Part shown: positions 41,466-50,626 of the stretch, piece by piece | How the letters are laid out: each line of letters starts with the position of its first letter | How positions within the stretch are numbered: position 1 is the first letter of the stretch | From: an uncultured Armatimonadota bacterium | Lineage (GTDB): Bacteria > Armatimonadota > Fimbriimonadia > Fimbriimonadales > Fimbriimonadaceae | NCBI GenBank assembly: GCA_903927025.1 | Contig: CAIYLG010000019.1 | Span: 1-64,000, forward strand | Direction of reading: 5' to 3' | DNA: 64,000 nucleotides | Notes under the pieces: model-generated | Seen by the model: only the letters and a program-made list of their open reading frames with translations | Databases searched by the model: none | Told to the model about the DNA's origin: nothing | Program-made: the position numbers and the translations under genes

Positions 41466-42338
41466 CTAACCCTTCAAGTTGAGCGCAAACCACTCGATGG
41501 CCGTCGGCAAACCGCCCAGGTACGTCTTCGCATCGTGAGCGCCACCAGGAATGACCAGCAGCTTGTGCTTGACGTGGTTGGTCTCCAAAACCGCATCAAG
41601 GAGATTGGACTGCTGGATCGGCACCAGCGGGTCCTTGTCTCCGTGAATGATGAGAATGGGAGGATAGTTCGCAGTCACCTTGTAGATCGGTGAGAGGTCT
41701 TTCGCGTAGGCGTCGGTTTGAGGCTTTGTCCACTCTGGCTTTAATCCGAATGCCGGCATAAAAATGGCGAGCTTAGGATCGTTGATCGGCTGCTTGCTGG
41801 TATCTCCCCAGTTGAGAAAATCGGTGGGGCCAAAGAAATCCACCACCGCATTCAGTTCGCTTCCAGTCTTATCGACAGGGTCCTTAGCGTTGGGGTCCCC
41901 AGGAGCACCCATTCCCGCGAGCATCATTGAGAGGTGGCCACCCGAGCTGGCACCCGTAACTCCGATCTCGTTTGGCTGAATCCCATAAGTTGCCGCGTTG
42001 AAGCGGATGAACCGCACCGCACGCTGCAGCTGCTTCACGATCTCTGGGATGACGTACTTTGGCTGGGAGCCATGCACGACCTCAAATACCGTGAAACCCT
42101 TCGCGGTGAACGCGCCGGCAAGCATCGGGTTAATTGCATCGTGAGTGGAAATCCAACCGCCGCTCACGAGGCAGATGACGGCCTGGCCTGTAGGTTTGGC
42201 AGGCTTAAACACGTCCATCGTGAACGCCGCCCCGCCCTCCTTATCGTAAATCACGTCATGGACAACGCTCTGCCCGTAGGACACGCAAATAAGGGCACTG
42301 AAGGCAGCCGCTGTGAGAAAACTCTTGGTTCCAGCCAT
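41466..42338 (-). CDS. Secreted alpha/beta hydrolase (esterase/lipase-like)
   Basis: 290 residues with a signal peptide (MAGTKSFLTAAAFSALICVSYG). Alpha/beta-hydrolase features: oxyanion strand AVICLVSGGW, nucleophile Ser131 in VTGASSGGH, acid Asp in IIHGDKDPLVPI and His in IPGGAHDAK. It resembles BD-FAE/acetyl-esterase-type proteins that deacylate plant polysaccharides or small esters. Exported to the periplasm. Substrate not predictable. Confidence 0.88.
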   Translation of the reverse strand: MAGTKSFLTAAAFSALICVSYGQSVVHDVIYDKEGGAAFTMDVFKPAKPTGQAVICLVSGGWISTHDAINPMLAGAFTAKGFTVFEVVHGSQPKYVIPEIVKQLQRAVRFIRFNAATYGIQPNEIGVTGASSGGHLSMMLAGMGAPGDPNAKDPVDKTGSELNAVVDFFGPTDFLNWGDTSKQPINDPKLAIFMPAFGLKPEWTKPQTDAYAKDLSPIYKVTANYPPILIIHGDKDPLVPIQQSNLLDAVLETNHVKHKLLVIPGGAHDAKTYLGGLPTAIEWFALNLKG

Positions 42339-42503
42339 GCCTGACTATACACAACATCCAGCGCGTGTCCGCTTTGGATGAGCTTGCCGAATGTTAAGAG
42401 TGGGGCTGCGGAGAAATCTACTATTCATTCTTTTTTGCATTGCATCCTTCGATCTGAGTGAGCCGTATCAACTCACGGAGGCTCGGATCCAATCAATGGC
42501 AGC

Positions 42504-42767
42504 TTGGCTGAGCTCATATCGTTGCTTGCAGTCAACGCATTTTTAATATCGCTCTTAGCAATTGCCTTAGTCGCAGCCGGTGTTTACCGGCTCATCGGAC
42601 GCCCACTCATCACTCGAGTCGACAAGGCGTGCGATGTCATTGACAAGGAACACGAAATGCGCGATGCGCATGAGCGACTCGAAAAGGAAGAAGAGGCCCG
42701 CTTTCGCGCGCAGGCCGAGAAGGAAATAAACGATGAGTTCCCCAGGCTCCACGACGGGTCCAGGTAG
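42504..42767 (+). CDS. Small membrane protein with charged coiled-coil tail
   Basis: 87 residues, apparently starting at TTG (42504). One TM helix near residues 5-27 (LLAVNAFLISLLAIALVAAG) is followed by a highly charged helix (EHEMRDAHERLEKEEEARFR). Its end overlaps the first SPFH gene by 35 bases, so it is likely translationally coupled and may be a partner of the SPFH proteins. No family recognised; the start codon is uncertain. Confidence 0.6.
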   Translation: MAELISLLAVNAFLISLLAIALVAAGVYRLIGRPLITRVDKACDVIDKEHEMRDAHERLEKEEEARFRAQAEKEINDEFPRLHDGSR

Positions 42768-43674
42768 CGGCCCCTTGCGTCCCATACCGACGCGTTCCAA
42801 ACTTCGACTTCGGATGTTGATCCTCTTTGTGGTCGCCCTCATCGGGTGGACCTACTACAGGCTCAACCTCCAGTGGATTCCCGCAGGTTATGTCGGGATT
42901 CGATTCAACGCCCGATCAGGTGCGGATCGGACGCGCCTTTACCAGCCGCAGGCGTACTTTACTGGCCCATTCGAACAGTTCTATCTCTATCCAACCCGCA
43001 TCCAAAATGCGGTCTACACCCAGGATCCAACGGCGGGCGAGGCAAAGTCTGCAGACGGAATCCTGGTGACGACGAACGACACCGCCAACACCACGTTTGA
43101 CGTGTCCGTCATCTATCGGATTGATAAAGAGAATGTCTTCAAGGCGTTCGACACCTTCGGCCCAATTCCCATTGAGACGATCCAGTCCCAGCACATCCGC
43201 CGCGCAGTACGCGAGGAGTCGAGTGTGGTGGGCAATCAGTACGACGTCTACGCCCTCATGGGGCCAAAGCGCGTGGACGCCAGCCAGATGCTGACGGAGC
43301 GTCTTCGCGGGAAGCTTGCACCCAAGGGGATTACGATCATCCAGGCAATGATCCTCAACGCCTACCCGTCCCAAGATCTTGTCACCAAGATTCACAACAA
43401 CGTCAACTCGGTGACCGGCGTGCAGATCGCAACGCTGAATCAGCAAATCGCAACGACCCAGAACTTGATCAACATCGTGAACGCCCAAGCCACCCAGGAA
43501 GCTCAGCGCATTACCGGCTCGGGAACCGTCGCCAAGTCCCTGGACATCATCGACCTTGAACTCGCGGAAGAAGCTGCAAAGAAGTGGAACGGCTCTCTCA
43601 CCAAGATTCAGGGCGGCGGCAACAAGTCCGTCATTGTCGACGCGGCGGGCCTGCTCGGAGGCAACAACAAGTGA
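42733..43674 (+). CDS. SPFH/band-7 domain membrane protein (prohibitin/HflC-like)
   Basis: 313 residues. The N-terminal TM helix (MLILFVVALIGWTYYRL) is followed by a band-7/SPFH domain (WIPAGYVGIRFNARSG, VTTNDTANTTFDVSVIYRI, RRAVREESSVV, GITIIQAMILNAYPSQDLV). A helical oligomerisation region (TTQNLINIVNAQATQEAQR) and a Gly-rich end complete it. Such proteins form large ring or cage assemblies at membranes and often govern FtsH-type proteases or membrane microdomains. Overlaps both neighbours (35 bases upstream, GTGA downstream), indicating a tight operon. Confidence 0.9.
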   Translation: MSSPGSTTGPGSGPLRPIPTRSKLRLRMLILFVVALIGWTYYRLNLQWIPAGYVGIRFNARSGADRTRLYQPQAYFTGPFEQFYLYPTRIQNAVYTQDPTAGEAKSADGILVTTNDTANTTFDVSVIYRIDKENVFKAFDTFGPIPIETIQSQHIRRAVREESSVVGNQYDVYALMGPKRVDASQMLTERLRGKLAPKGITIIQAMILNAYPSQDLVTKIHNNVNSVTGVQIATLNQQIATTQNLINIVNAQATQEAQRITGSGTVAKSLDIIDLELAEEAAKKWNGSLTKIQGGGNKSVIVDAAGLLGGNNK

Positions 43675-44561
43675 AACTGAAATCGCGAACCCTTACCCAT
43701 GGCTGGAGATTCGGCATCCTCGGCCTCTGCCTCGCCTCTGCTGGCTGCAACCCCTATAAGCAGATCCCTCCCGGGTCCGTCGGCGTTGTGTTCGATGCCT
43801 ACTCAGGCATCTCCACCACCGTCCTCAAACCCGGTGTGGTCTATCAGGGGATCAACGACCGAGTGGTGATCTATCCCACCAGCATTCACAACGCCAGCTA
43901 TGTGCGAAACACCCGAGAGGGGGAGCGACTGGCAAACGACTCGATCATCGCCACCACCGTGGAGGGGGCTCAGCTCCCGATTGACCTCACCGTCGTTTGG
44001 CATGTGGACCCTGCCAATACCGTCAGCGTGTTCAAGAACTTTGGCACCGAGAACCTAGAGGATATTCAGGCTGATTTCATCCGATACATCGCCACCTACG
44101 GAGTGAATGCCGCTTCGGGCAACAAGTCAATTTTCGATATCACGTCCAAAGACCGGGCCAAGTTTGGCCCCGAAGTCAAGATGATCATCACGCCAATCAT
44201 GGCGAACATGGGTCTCACCTGTGACGATGTCTACATCGGTGAGACGTACCCAAGCTCAGATATCGACACGCTGGTGAAGGAGCGAATCGCAAAGCGGAAC
44301 GAACTCCAGATCGTAGCGAACAACCTTCAGAAGGCTAAGATTGACGCCGCCACCACCGTGAACAACGCCAAAGCCTCTGCCGACATCAACCGGCTCAAAG
44401 CGCAGCAGGGAGACGAAGCGGTCGAGCTCAAGAAGCGAGATATCATCCGACTCTTGATTACCAAGTGGGACGGCAACTCCCCTCAAATCGGAGACGGCGC
44501 CATCCCCTTCATCAACCCAAGCCTCCTCAAGCCAGGTCAGAACATTTCGAAAGGGAAATAA
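43671..44561 (+). CDS. SPFH/band-7 domain lipoprotein
   Basis: 296 residues starting at GTG 43671, which overlaps the previous stop as GTGA. The N-terminus has a lipoprotein signal with lipobox LASAGC, predicting lipid anchoring after the inner membrane. The SPFH domain follows (PPGSVGVVFDAYSGI, DSIIATTVEGAQLPIDLTVV, FIRYIATYGVNAASGN, GLTCDDVYIGETYPSSDI) and then a helical segment (RLKAQQGDEAVELKKRDI). A lipid-anchored band-7 protein beside a TM-anchored paralogue is unusual compared with the HflK/HflC pair, where both have TM helices. Function is inferred as a paired scaffold. Confidence 0.88.
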   Translation: MKLKSRTLTHGWRFGILGLCLASAGCNPYKQIPPGSVGVVFDAYSGISTTVLKPGVVYQGINDRVVIYPTSIHNASYVRNTREGERLANDSIIATTVEGAQLPIDLTVVWHVDPANTVSVFKNFGTENLEDIQADFIRYIATYGVNAASGNKSIFDITSKDRAKFGPEVKMIITPIMANMGLTCDDVYIGETYPSSDIDTLVKERIAKRNELQIVANNLQKAKIDAATTVNNAKASADINRLKAQQGDEAVELKKRDIIRLLITKWDGNSPQIGDGAIPFINPSLLKPGQNISKGK

Positions 44562-44612
44562 GGCCAACGCCCCGTTGCGCCTTCGCGCGTTTCTTGGCAC
44601 AATGGGGTTGAT

Positions 44613-45701
44613 ATGCACACCGAACTGACACGGCGAGACGTTCTCCTTGGCGCGGGGGCCTTTGCCCTTAAGCCATGGAGCTTCTGGAAGCAGACTGACG
44701 CCTCAAAGCCAGTCGGCTGGGCGATCCTTGGTCTGGGCTACTACGCCACTGCCCAGATCATGCCGGCGTTCGCCGGAAGCGACCGGTCCAAGATTGTCGC
44801 CCTAATCAGCGGCCATCCCGAGAAACTAAGCCGCTTCGGGGATCAGTACAACATTCCCACCGGTAGCCGTTACTCGTACGAGACGATGGACGAGATTCGG
44901 CACAACCCGGACATTGACGTGGTGTACGTCATCACTCCCCCCGCCACGCACCCGGAGTTTGTCGTTCGGGCCGCCAAGGCAGGCAAGCACGTCACCAGCG
45001 AGAAGCCGATGGCCCCGACGGTTGCCGATTGCGAAACGATGATTCGAGCCTGCCGCAAAGCGGGGCGATTGCTTCAGGTTGGATACCGATGCCACTACGA
45101 GGCTCACAACATTCGAGCCATCCAGGCAATGCGAAAAAAGGAACTCGGCAAGCTGATCTCCATCCGATCCGACCACGGTTTTAATATCGGTACTGGCCAA
45201 TGGCGCACACAAAGGGCCTTGGCGGGCGGTGGGTCGATGATGGACATCGGCATCTATTCGCTTAACGCGTTGCGGTATCTGATGGGTGAGGAACCCACTT
45301 CCGTCCAAGCAAAGATCACTACACCGGCCAATGACCCTCGGTTTGTCGACGTCGAGGACACCGTTGAATTCAATCTGGATTTCCCCAGCTTCAAAGGTGC
45401 CCTTGGCGCTGGCGGCTACTCTTGGCGTCAGGGCAAAAACCAGTATGAGGTGGTTGGCGAGAAAGGCACGCTCCGCGGCGACCCGGCTACTCCGTACAAC
45501 GGGCATCGACTGTTGATCAACGGCCAGGAAGTCTCCGTCGCTTCGAACAACCAGTTCAACGCCCAGGTGGAGCATATGTCGTCCTGCATTCGGGACCACA
45601 AGAGGGTTCTCACCCCAGGCGAGGAAGGCCTACGCGACATTCGCATCATTCAGGCTATTTATGAATCCGGCCGGACGGGCAAGCGCGTTTCGCTTGCCTA
45701 A
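44613..45701 (+). CDS. Tat-exported Gfo/Idh/MocA oxidoreductase
   Basis: 362 residues with a Tat-type signal (LTRRDVLLGAGAFALKPW). The Rossmann part has AILGLGYYATAQIMPAF and the family lysine in SEKPMAPTVADC; the C-terminal domain is GSMMDIGIYSLNALRYLMGEEP. It closely resembles periplasmic glucose-fructose oxidoreductase-type enzymes with tightly bound NADP, exported folded. Likely substrate: a free sugar in the periplasm. Its stop overlaps the convergent ADP-ribosylglycohydrolase stop by four bases (CTAA). Confidence 0.92.
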   Translation: MHTELTRRDVLLGAGAFALKPWSFWKQTDASKPVGWAILGLGYYATAQIMPAFAGSDRSKIVALISGHPEKLSRFGDQYNIPTGSRYSYETMDEIRHNPDIDVVYVITPPATHPEFVVRAAKAGKHVTSEKPMAPTVADCETMIRACRKAGRLLQVGYRCHYEAHNIRAIQAMRKKELGKLISIRSDHGFNIGTGQWRTQRALAGGGSMMDIGIYSLNALRYLMGEEPTSVQAKITTPANDPRFVDVEDTVEFNLDFPSFKGALGAGGYSWRQGKNQYEVVGEKGTLRGDPATPYNGHRLLINGQEVSVASNNQFNAQVEHMSSCIRDHKRVLTPGEEGLRDIRIIQAIYESGRTGKRVSLA

Positions 45702-46633
45702 TAGGGCGGTAGAAGTCGCCGAAAGATATGCGGGATCAGCACGATAAGGCATAGCGCGTGCTGAGCATGAAGCTTGAGCGCGGGAAGTTTGCGCTCTTCA
45801 CCGGAGGCGATCTGGCGTAAGTTCTGAACTCCGGGCCATCCGATCCATCTTTGCCACTCAAGTGGCCACGAGGCTGTGCCGCTTGCACCCAATATGCCGG
45901 CCACGACGGCCGCGACAGAATCTGTGTCCCCGCCAAGGACAACCGCTGCCTGAATTCCATCTGCAGGTTTTGCGTAGTGCTCTCCACAGCATTCGATCGC
46001 GGCGTTGATCGTGTACACCATAAATCCGGTCGGACCTTCTGCTGGATAGCCTTCCTCCCATCGCCAGGCAGGGTGAGCTTCTCGTAGGAGAATCGGCAGC
46101 TCCCGTCGGAACCCTTTTGCGATCAGCGCGGCCGCCTCTCCGGCGATAATGGCACCTTCAATCGCAACAGGATGAGTGTGGGTGATGCGCGTGCTGGCGT
46201 TGATGAAAGCTTCCATCTTGATCGGGTCTTCGGCCAGCATGCATCCCAGGACTACCGCACGAACCGCCGGGCCATTCCCCTGCGCGCTGACTCCGGATCG
46301 CATCGGACTCATCCCTGCCGTTAGCCTAAGACAAGCCTTGATGGTGGCAAGGCCGATGCCCGGTGGAATTGTCCAGAACCAGCGCCGAAGGCGTCGGGCA
46401 AGCTCATAAGTAAATTTCTTCTCGTCGCCACCGGAACTGTAGAAAGCCTGAACCGTTGCCGCAGCCATCAGCGTATCGTCGCTTAGCATGCCAAATCCAA
46501 AGGCCATCCTCTGGCGCACGGGTCCCACAAAGATTTGACTCGCTCGTGAGGCGCTCATAGCTTCCATCGGGAGCCCAAGGCTGTCTCCCAGTGCGATGCC
46601 GAGCAGGCACCCGCTAATCTTTTCCGCGCTCAT
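45698..46633 (-). CDS. ADP-ribosylglycohydrolase family protein
   Basis: 311 residues from the ATG at 46633; an in-frame TTG at 46696 would add 21 residues without homology. It shows the family start GCLLGIALGDSLGLPMEA, the metal-binding MLSDDTLMAAA (S/T-D-D-T) and a C-terminal GGDTDSVAAVVAGILGA, which together bind two Mg ions in DraG/ARH-type enzymes. It removes ADP-ribose from proteins or nucleic acids, or acts on related nucleotides. It lies downstream of the MacB-type operon on the same strand and may be read with it. Confidence 0.9.
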   Translation of the reverse strand: MSAEKISGCLLGIALGDSLGLPMEAMSASRASQIFVGPVRQRMAFGFGMLSDDTLMAAATVQAFYSSGGDEKKFTYELARRLRRWFWTIPPGIGLATIKACLRLTAGMSPMRSGVSAQGNGPAVRAVVLGCMLAEDPIKMEAFINASTRITHTHPVAIEGAIIAGEAAALIAKGFRRELPILLREAHPAWRWEEGYPAEGPTGFMVYTINAAIECCGEHYAKPADGIQAAVVLGGDTDSVAAVVAGILGASGTASWPLEWQRWIGWPGVQNLRQIASGEERKLPALKLHAQHALCLIVLIPHIFRRLLPPY

Positions 46634-46702
46634 GACTTTGTCTTGCGACGGATCGATGCCTATTTCCGGTTCAGAAACACGTTCGCTTGCGCTCAACTTG
46701 CT

Positions 46703-47956
46703 TCATTCGTACGTCAGCGCATCGATAGGGTGCAGCCGAGAAGCCTTTTGTGCGGGATACAGGCCAAAAAAGATTCCGACGGCTCCGGAAGTCCCAAGTG
46801 CAGCGATTGCCGCAACTGGGCTAATGAGAGTTGCCCAGCCCGCGATTCGCGAGAGGACCACCGTCCCGACCACACCCACAACCATGCCAAGGCATCCACC
46901 AAGAAGCGAGATGATCGAGGACTCAATTAGGAACTGCATCAGGATGTCCTGTGGGGTCGCCCCAACTGCCTTTCGGATGCCAATTTCTCGAGTCCGCTCA
47001 GTAACGCTGACGAGCATGATATTCATGATTCCAATGCCACCGACAATCAGCGAAATGACGGCCACTGCGCTGAGCAGAGTCGTCATCGTTGTGGTCACAC
47101 TCTGGGCGCGCTGCATGATCTCGGTTTGGCTGGTGATCTGAAAGTCATCGTTCTCCGGATACGGAGGCTGGATGTGATGGCGGTTGCGCAACAGAGAGGT
47201 GATCTGCTCTTGAGCCAGGGGCATCATCTCCGGAGAGACGCATCGCACGGTGATCATGTTGAGAACCGTGGTGTTCAAGACGCGCCGCAGGGCGGTCTGA
47301 ATCGGGATCAAAATGACGTCGTCCTGGTCCTGACCAAAGGCACCCGAGCCCTTTGGAGCCAACACGCCCCTCACGAGAAACTGGTTGTGGTTGATGGTCA
47401 GTGTCATGCCAGTGATGTCGGCATCTGCGCTGCCTGCCAGTTCCTTCACAACCGTTGTGCCCACCACACAAACCTTGGCACCGCCTGAGTTGTCAATCGC
47501 CGAGAACATCACCCCGCTCTGCATCGCGGCATCGTTGACGTAGAGATACTCTGGGCTCGTTCCCATCACGGTGGTGTTGGCATCCACGTGGCCCATCTTG
47601 ATTTGAGTGGTGCTGCGAGCCTGCGGGGCAATCGCAGCGATGGTTGAGGCAAAGTTTTTGGAGATCTGATCGGCATCAGACATATTCAGCCGATTGGCCA
47701 TCAGCAGGCTTTGGGCGGTGCCCTTAGAGGCAGCCGCCGTGATCTTCAGAGTGGGCCTTCCCGGTCGGATCGTGAGAATGTTCGTTCCCAGCGAGTTCAC
47801 CGAATCGGTAACGCTCTTGGAAGCTCCTTGGCCGATTGCCACGACAAGAATCACCACAGCAACCCCTATCACGATTCCCAGCATCGTGAGTGCCGTACGC
47901 ATCTTGTTGGCTGAGAGCCCGCGAACCGCAAGCCTAAAGTAAAGTAGCCAGCTCAT
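46703..47956 (-). CDS. MacB/FtsX-type ABC transporter permease
   Basis: 417 residues. An N-terminal TM helix (MLGIVIGVAVVILVVAIGQG) is followed by a ~210-residue periplasmic MacB-PCD domain (TNILTIRPGRP, YLYVNDAAMQSG), then three TM helices of the FtsX domain (LLSAVAVISLIVGGIGIMNI, EIGIRKAVGAT, SIISLLGGCLGMVVG). It overlaps the ATPase gene by four bases (ATGA). It works as a mechanotransmitting half of a MacAB-type tripartite pump; in this genome the ATPase is a separate protein rather than fused as in E. coli MacB. Confidence 0.92.
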   Translation of the reverse strand: MSWLLYFRLAVRGLSANKMRTALTMLGIVIGVAVVILVVAIGQGASKSVTDSVNSLGTNILTIRPGRPTLKITAAASKGTAQSLLMANRLNMSDADQISKNFASTIAAIAPQARSTTQIKMGHVDANTTVMGTSPEYLYVNDAAMQSGVMFSAIDNSGGAKVCVVGTTVVKELAGSADADITGMTLTINHNQFLVRGVLAPKGSGAFGQDQDDVILIPIQTALRRVLNTTVLNMITVRCVSPEMMPLAQEQITSLLRNRHHIQPPYPENDDFQITSQTEIMQRAQSVTTTMTTLLSAVAVISLIVGGIGIMNIMLVSVTERTREIGIRKAVGATPQDILMQFLIESSIISLLGGCLGMVVGVVGTVVLSRIAGWATLISPVAAIAALGTSGAVGIFFGLYPAQKASRLHPIDALTYE

Positions 47957-48732
47957 GGCGTCCCTGGCGGTTTCACCACCGTCGCCACTACCTGCTCGCG
48001 CATCCTCGTGAGCTCATCCGCAGCCTTCAGAGGCGTCGCATTCATCTCATCACCGGTGATCAAGCCGTCGCGAAGGGTGAGAATTCGCTTGCAGTGATGG
48101 GCAATGTCCGGCTCATGGGTAACCATCACCACTGTCACTCCCTCCTCATTGAGCTCCTGAAAGATCTGCATGATCTCCTCGCTCTGCTCGCTGGAAAGGT
48201 TGCCTGTGGGTTCATCGGCCAGCAAAAGCTTCGGATCGTTGGCGATGGCTCGGGCGATGGCAACCCGCTGCTGCTGTCCGCCGGAAAGCTCGTTCGACTT
48301 ATGCTGAAGGCGGTCCCCTAACCCCACTCGCTCAAGGGCGGCGATGGCACGCGGCTCCCCGTTGGGTTCCCTTCCATACACCAGCGGCAGCATCACGTTT
48401 TCGAGCGCTGTCGTACGACTCAGCAGGTTGTAGCCCTGAAAGACGAACCCAATCTTCTTGTTGCGGATATGGGCGAGTTCTACTTCGTCCATCTCGGCGA
48501 CCTCGGTCCCATCCAAGTTGTATCGACCCGAATTCGGGACGTCCAAACACCCAATCATGTGCATGAGGGTCGATTTGCCAGAGCCAGACGGCCCCATGAT
48601 CGCCACAAACTCGCCCGGGAAGACGTCCAGTGAAATGCCAGCAAGTGCGTGCACCTCCTGCCCGCCGATGACATAGGTTTTCACCATGTCCCGGATTAAA
48701 ATGACCGGTTGCTTAACGTCCTCTGCCGCCAC
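47953..48732 (-). CDS. MacB/LolD-type ABC transporter ATP-binding protein
   Basis: About 259 residues from the GTG at 48732, preceded by GGAGG with a five-base spacer. The frame stays open upstream to an ATG at 48816, and the next internal ATG at 48687 would remove the first beta strand. Walker [10 protein letters not shown], signature [15 protein letters not shown], Walker [12 protein letters not shown] and H-loop VTHEPD are all present. It energises the FtsX-type permease encoded next. The chosen start overlaps the adaptor gene by 20 bases, so the adaptor's Gly-rich tail codons double as the ribosome-binding site. Confidence 0.92.
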   Translation of the reverse strand: MAAEDVKQPVILIRDMVKTYVIGGQEVHALAGISLDVFPGEFVAIMGPSGSGKSTLMHMIGCLDVPNSGRYNLDGTEVAEMDEVELAHIRNKKIGFVFQGYNLLSRTTALENVMLPLVYGREPNGEPRAIAALERVGLGDRLQHKSNELSGGQQQRVAIARAIANDPKLLLADEPTGNLSSEQSEEIMQIFQELNEEGVTVVMVTHEPDIAHHCKRILTLRDGLITGDEMNATPLKAADELTRMREQVVATVVKPPGTP

Positions 48733-50488
48733 CGCCGCCTCCGCCAAACGCCGAAGCCCCTTTCGAACCACCCGAGGAACTGGACGCCTTAGCCCCGGCC
48801 AGAACGATCTGATCACCGTCCTTTAGCCCGCTCAAAATTGCTACGTTCACGCCGTCTGTCCCGCCAACTTTCACTGGCACCTTGACCACTTGTTTTTTGC
48901 CGTCCTTCACCATGAGGACCTTCACAAAGGATCCGTTGAGGGTGGCCTGAATGGCGACGGCAGGCACCAAGAGCGCATTGTGAAGTCTGCCTGTTTCAAT
49001 CGTCGTCGTGGCGCTCATATCCGGACGCAGCTGCATTTTCGGATCTTGGATCGCAACCGTCACATCGTAGGTAATCACACCCACCTGGATCGTCGATCCA
49101 GCAGCAATCTTCGACACGGTTCCCGTGAATTTGCGGTCGGGGAAAGCATCCACGCTTACAGTTGCCGGCTGGCCGAGCTTAATCTTGCCAATATCCGTTT
49201 CGTCAACATAAGCTTCTACTTCTAGCCGACTCAGGTCTGCAACAACGATTAGAGTGGGCGCCGCAAGGCTAGCCGCCACGGTTTCGCCCTGTTGGGCGGC
49301 AAGCTGAATGACAGTGCCTTTGATGGGGGTCCTGATAAAACTTCTGTCCCACTCAGCCTGGTTGATCACCTGCTGTTCAAGTGCTACCTTCTGGGCTTGG
49401 AGCGCCTGCTTAACCAGCTCGATGTTGATCGAATTCGTGGTTAGGTTTCCGACGGCGGTGTTGAGATTTGCCGACGCAACTTTGGAGGCAGCCATTGCAG
49501 TCCCCAAGTCAGCCTGCTTTGCCGCAGTTGCGTAAACTTCTGCCTGCGCGGCTTTGAGTGCGGACTTTGCAGATTCCACGACTCGTTGAGCCTGCACGAG
49601 CAAGCTGTTCGTGGTCTTCAGATCTGCCGCGACCTTTTGCTTTGTAAGGTCAAGTTGGGCGAGGGCAGCATTCAACGCTGACTGACTGAATGTCTGCGCC
49701 TGTAGCGCCGTGTCCACGATCAGTGGCGACACAAACCCTTGCTTGTACAGAACCACCTGCCGGTTGTACGTCGCCTGATTAAGCACAAACGTCGCCCTTG
49801 TCTGATCGACTAGCTGCTGGGCGGAGGCGATATTGAGCTTCGCTCCAAGCTGAGTCTGCTCAAGTGTGGCCTGTGCTGAATCAAGCCCAGCATTGGCCAC
49901 TCCAAGGGCCGCCCTGGCCTTTTCGATATCTGTTGGGGTTACAGCTGCCTGGAGACGTTCGCTCGCCGAAGCCGAATCCACTGCCTGTTTGCTGCTGGTG
50001 AGCGATGCAGTTGTGGCATCAATCGCATTATAGGTTTGAGACTTCCCAAGTACCAGCGCCTCTTGTGCCTGTTGCAACTTGGAGGTGGCGGCGGTGTAGT
50101 TCAGCTTGGATTGAGTGTAAGCAGCTTCTACTTCAGGCACATCCAGCACGGCAATGACATCGCCAGCTTTTACGGTCTTCCCGACGTCGGTATAAACGTG
50201 CTTGATCCTGCCGGTGAGCTGAGCTCCAATATGGACTTGTGCGCCGGTTTGTGGCTCCACGCTTCCGGAAGCAGAGACAGCCTCAATTAAGTCGCCCTTT
50301 TGGGCTTTACCAAGGATGAGAGTGCCGAGGTCATCGGCGGGATGAAGTCGCCCATAGACGTACCATCCCAGTAATCCAACGAGGATCGCAACGACTGCGA
50401 TCCACAGCCACAAGGGCCCTTTCAGCTTCCTCGAGTGAGGCTTTACCGGAACGGAATCTTTCTTTATCGGGGCAGGAATAGCGGTCAT
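48713..50488 (-). CDS. MacA/HlyD-like periplasmic adaptor protein
   Basis: 591 residues, long for MacA (about 370). N-terminal TM anchor (LWLWIAVVAILVGLLGWYV), barrel-sandwich halves (GSVEPQTGAQVHIGAQLTG, GDVIAVLDVPEVEAAY), an unusually long coiled-coil region (~110-370, e.g. ALAQLDLTKQKVAADLKT), second lipoyl half (IRTPIKGTVIQLAAQQGETV), beta barrel and membrane-proximal domain (LLVPAVAIQATLNGSFVKVL). The C-terminus is Gly/Ser-rich ([18 protein letters not shown]). It bridges the inner-membrane MacB-type complex and an outer-membrane factor, which is not encoded in the window. Confidence 0.92.
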   Translation of the reverse strand: MTAIPAPIKKDSVPVKPHSRKLKGPLWLWIAVVAILVGLLGWYVYGRLHPADDLGTLILGKAQKGDLIEAVSASGSVEPQTGAQVHIGAQLTGRIKHVYTDVGKTVKAGDVIAVLDVPEVEAAYTQSKLNYTAATSKLQQAQEALVLGKSQTYNAIDATTASLTSSKQAVDSASASERLQAAVTPTDIEKARAALGVANAGLDSAQATLEQTQLGAKLNIASAQQLVDQTRATFVLNQATYNRQVVLYKQGFVSPLIVDTALQAQTFSQSALNAALAQLDLTKQKVAADLKTTNSLLVQAQRVVESAKSALKAAQAEVYATAAKQADLGTAMAASKVASANLNTAVGNLTTNSINIELVKQALQAQKVALEQQVINQAEWDRSFIRTPIKGTVIQLAAQQGETVAASLAAPTLIVVADLSRLEVEAYVDETDIGKIKLGQPATVSVDAFPDRKFTGTVSKIAAGSTIQVGVITYDVTVAIQDPKMQLRPDMSATTTIETGRLHNALLVPAVAIQATLNGSFVKVLMVKDGKKQVVKVPVKVGGTDGVNVAILSGLKDGDQIVLAGAKASSSSGGSKGASAFGGGGGGGRGR

Positions 50489-50626
50489 GGAAGTCAGACT
50501 CCACCCTCCACTCTGAAGCGGAAAAGTTGTTTCTGCCAGTCGCCGATTCAGCGTCAGCTAATTCGTGTACAGGACCTGACGACCTCAGCCTGGCGTGAGC
50601 CAAGTCTGAGGTCGCGAAGCTTGAGG

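Noticed and set aside
42733..44561. HflKC-FtsH protease module
   Set aside because: Two SPFH proteins are present, but no FtsH or NfeD-like protease gene is adjacent, so the symbols hflK and hflC were not used.
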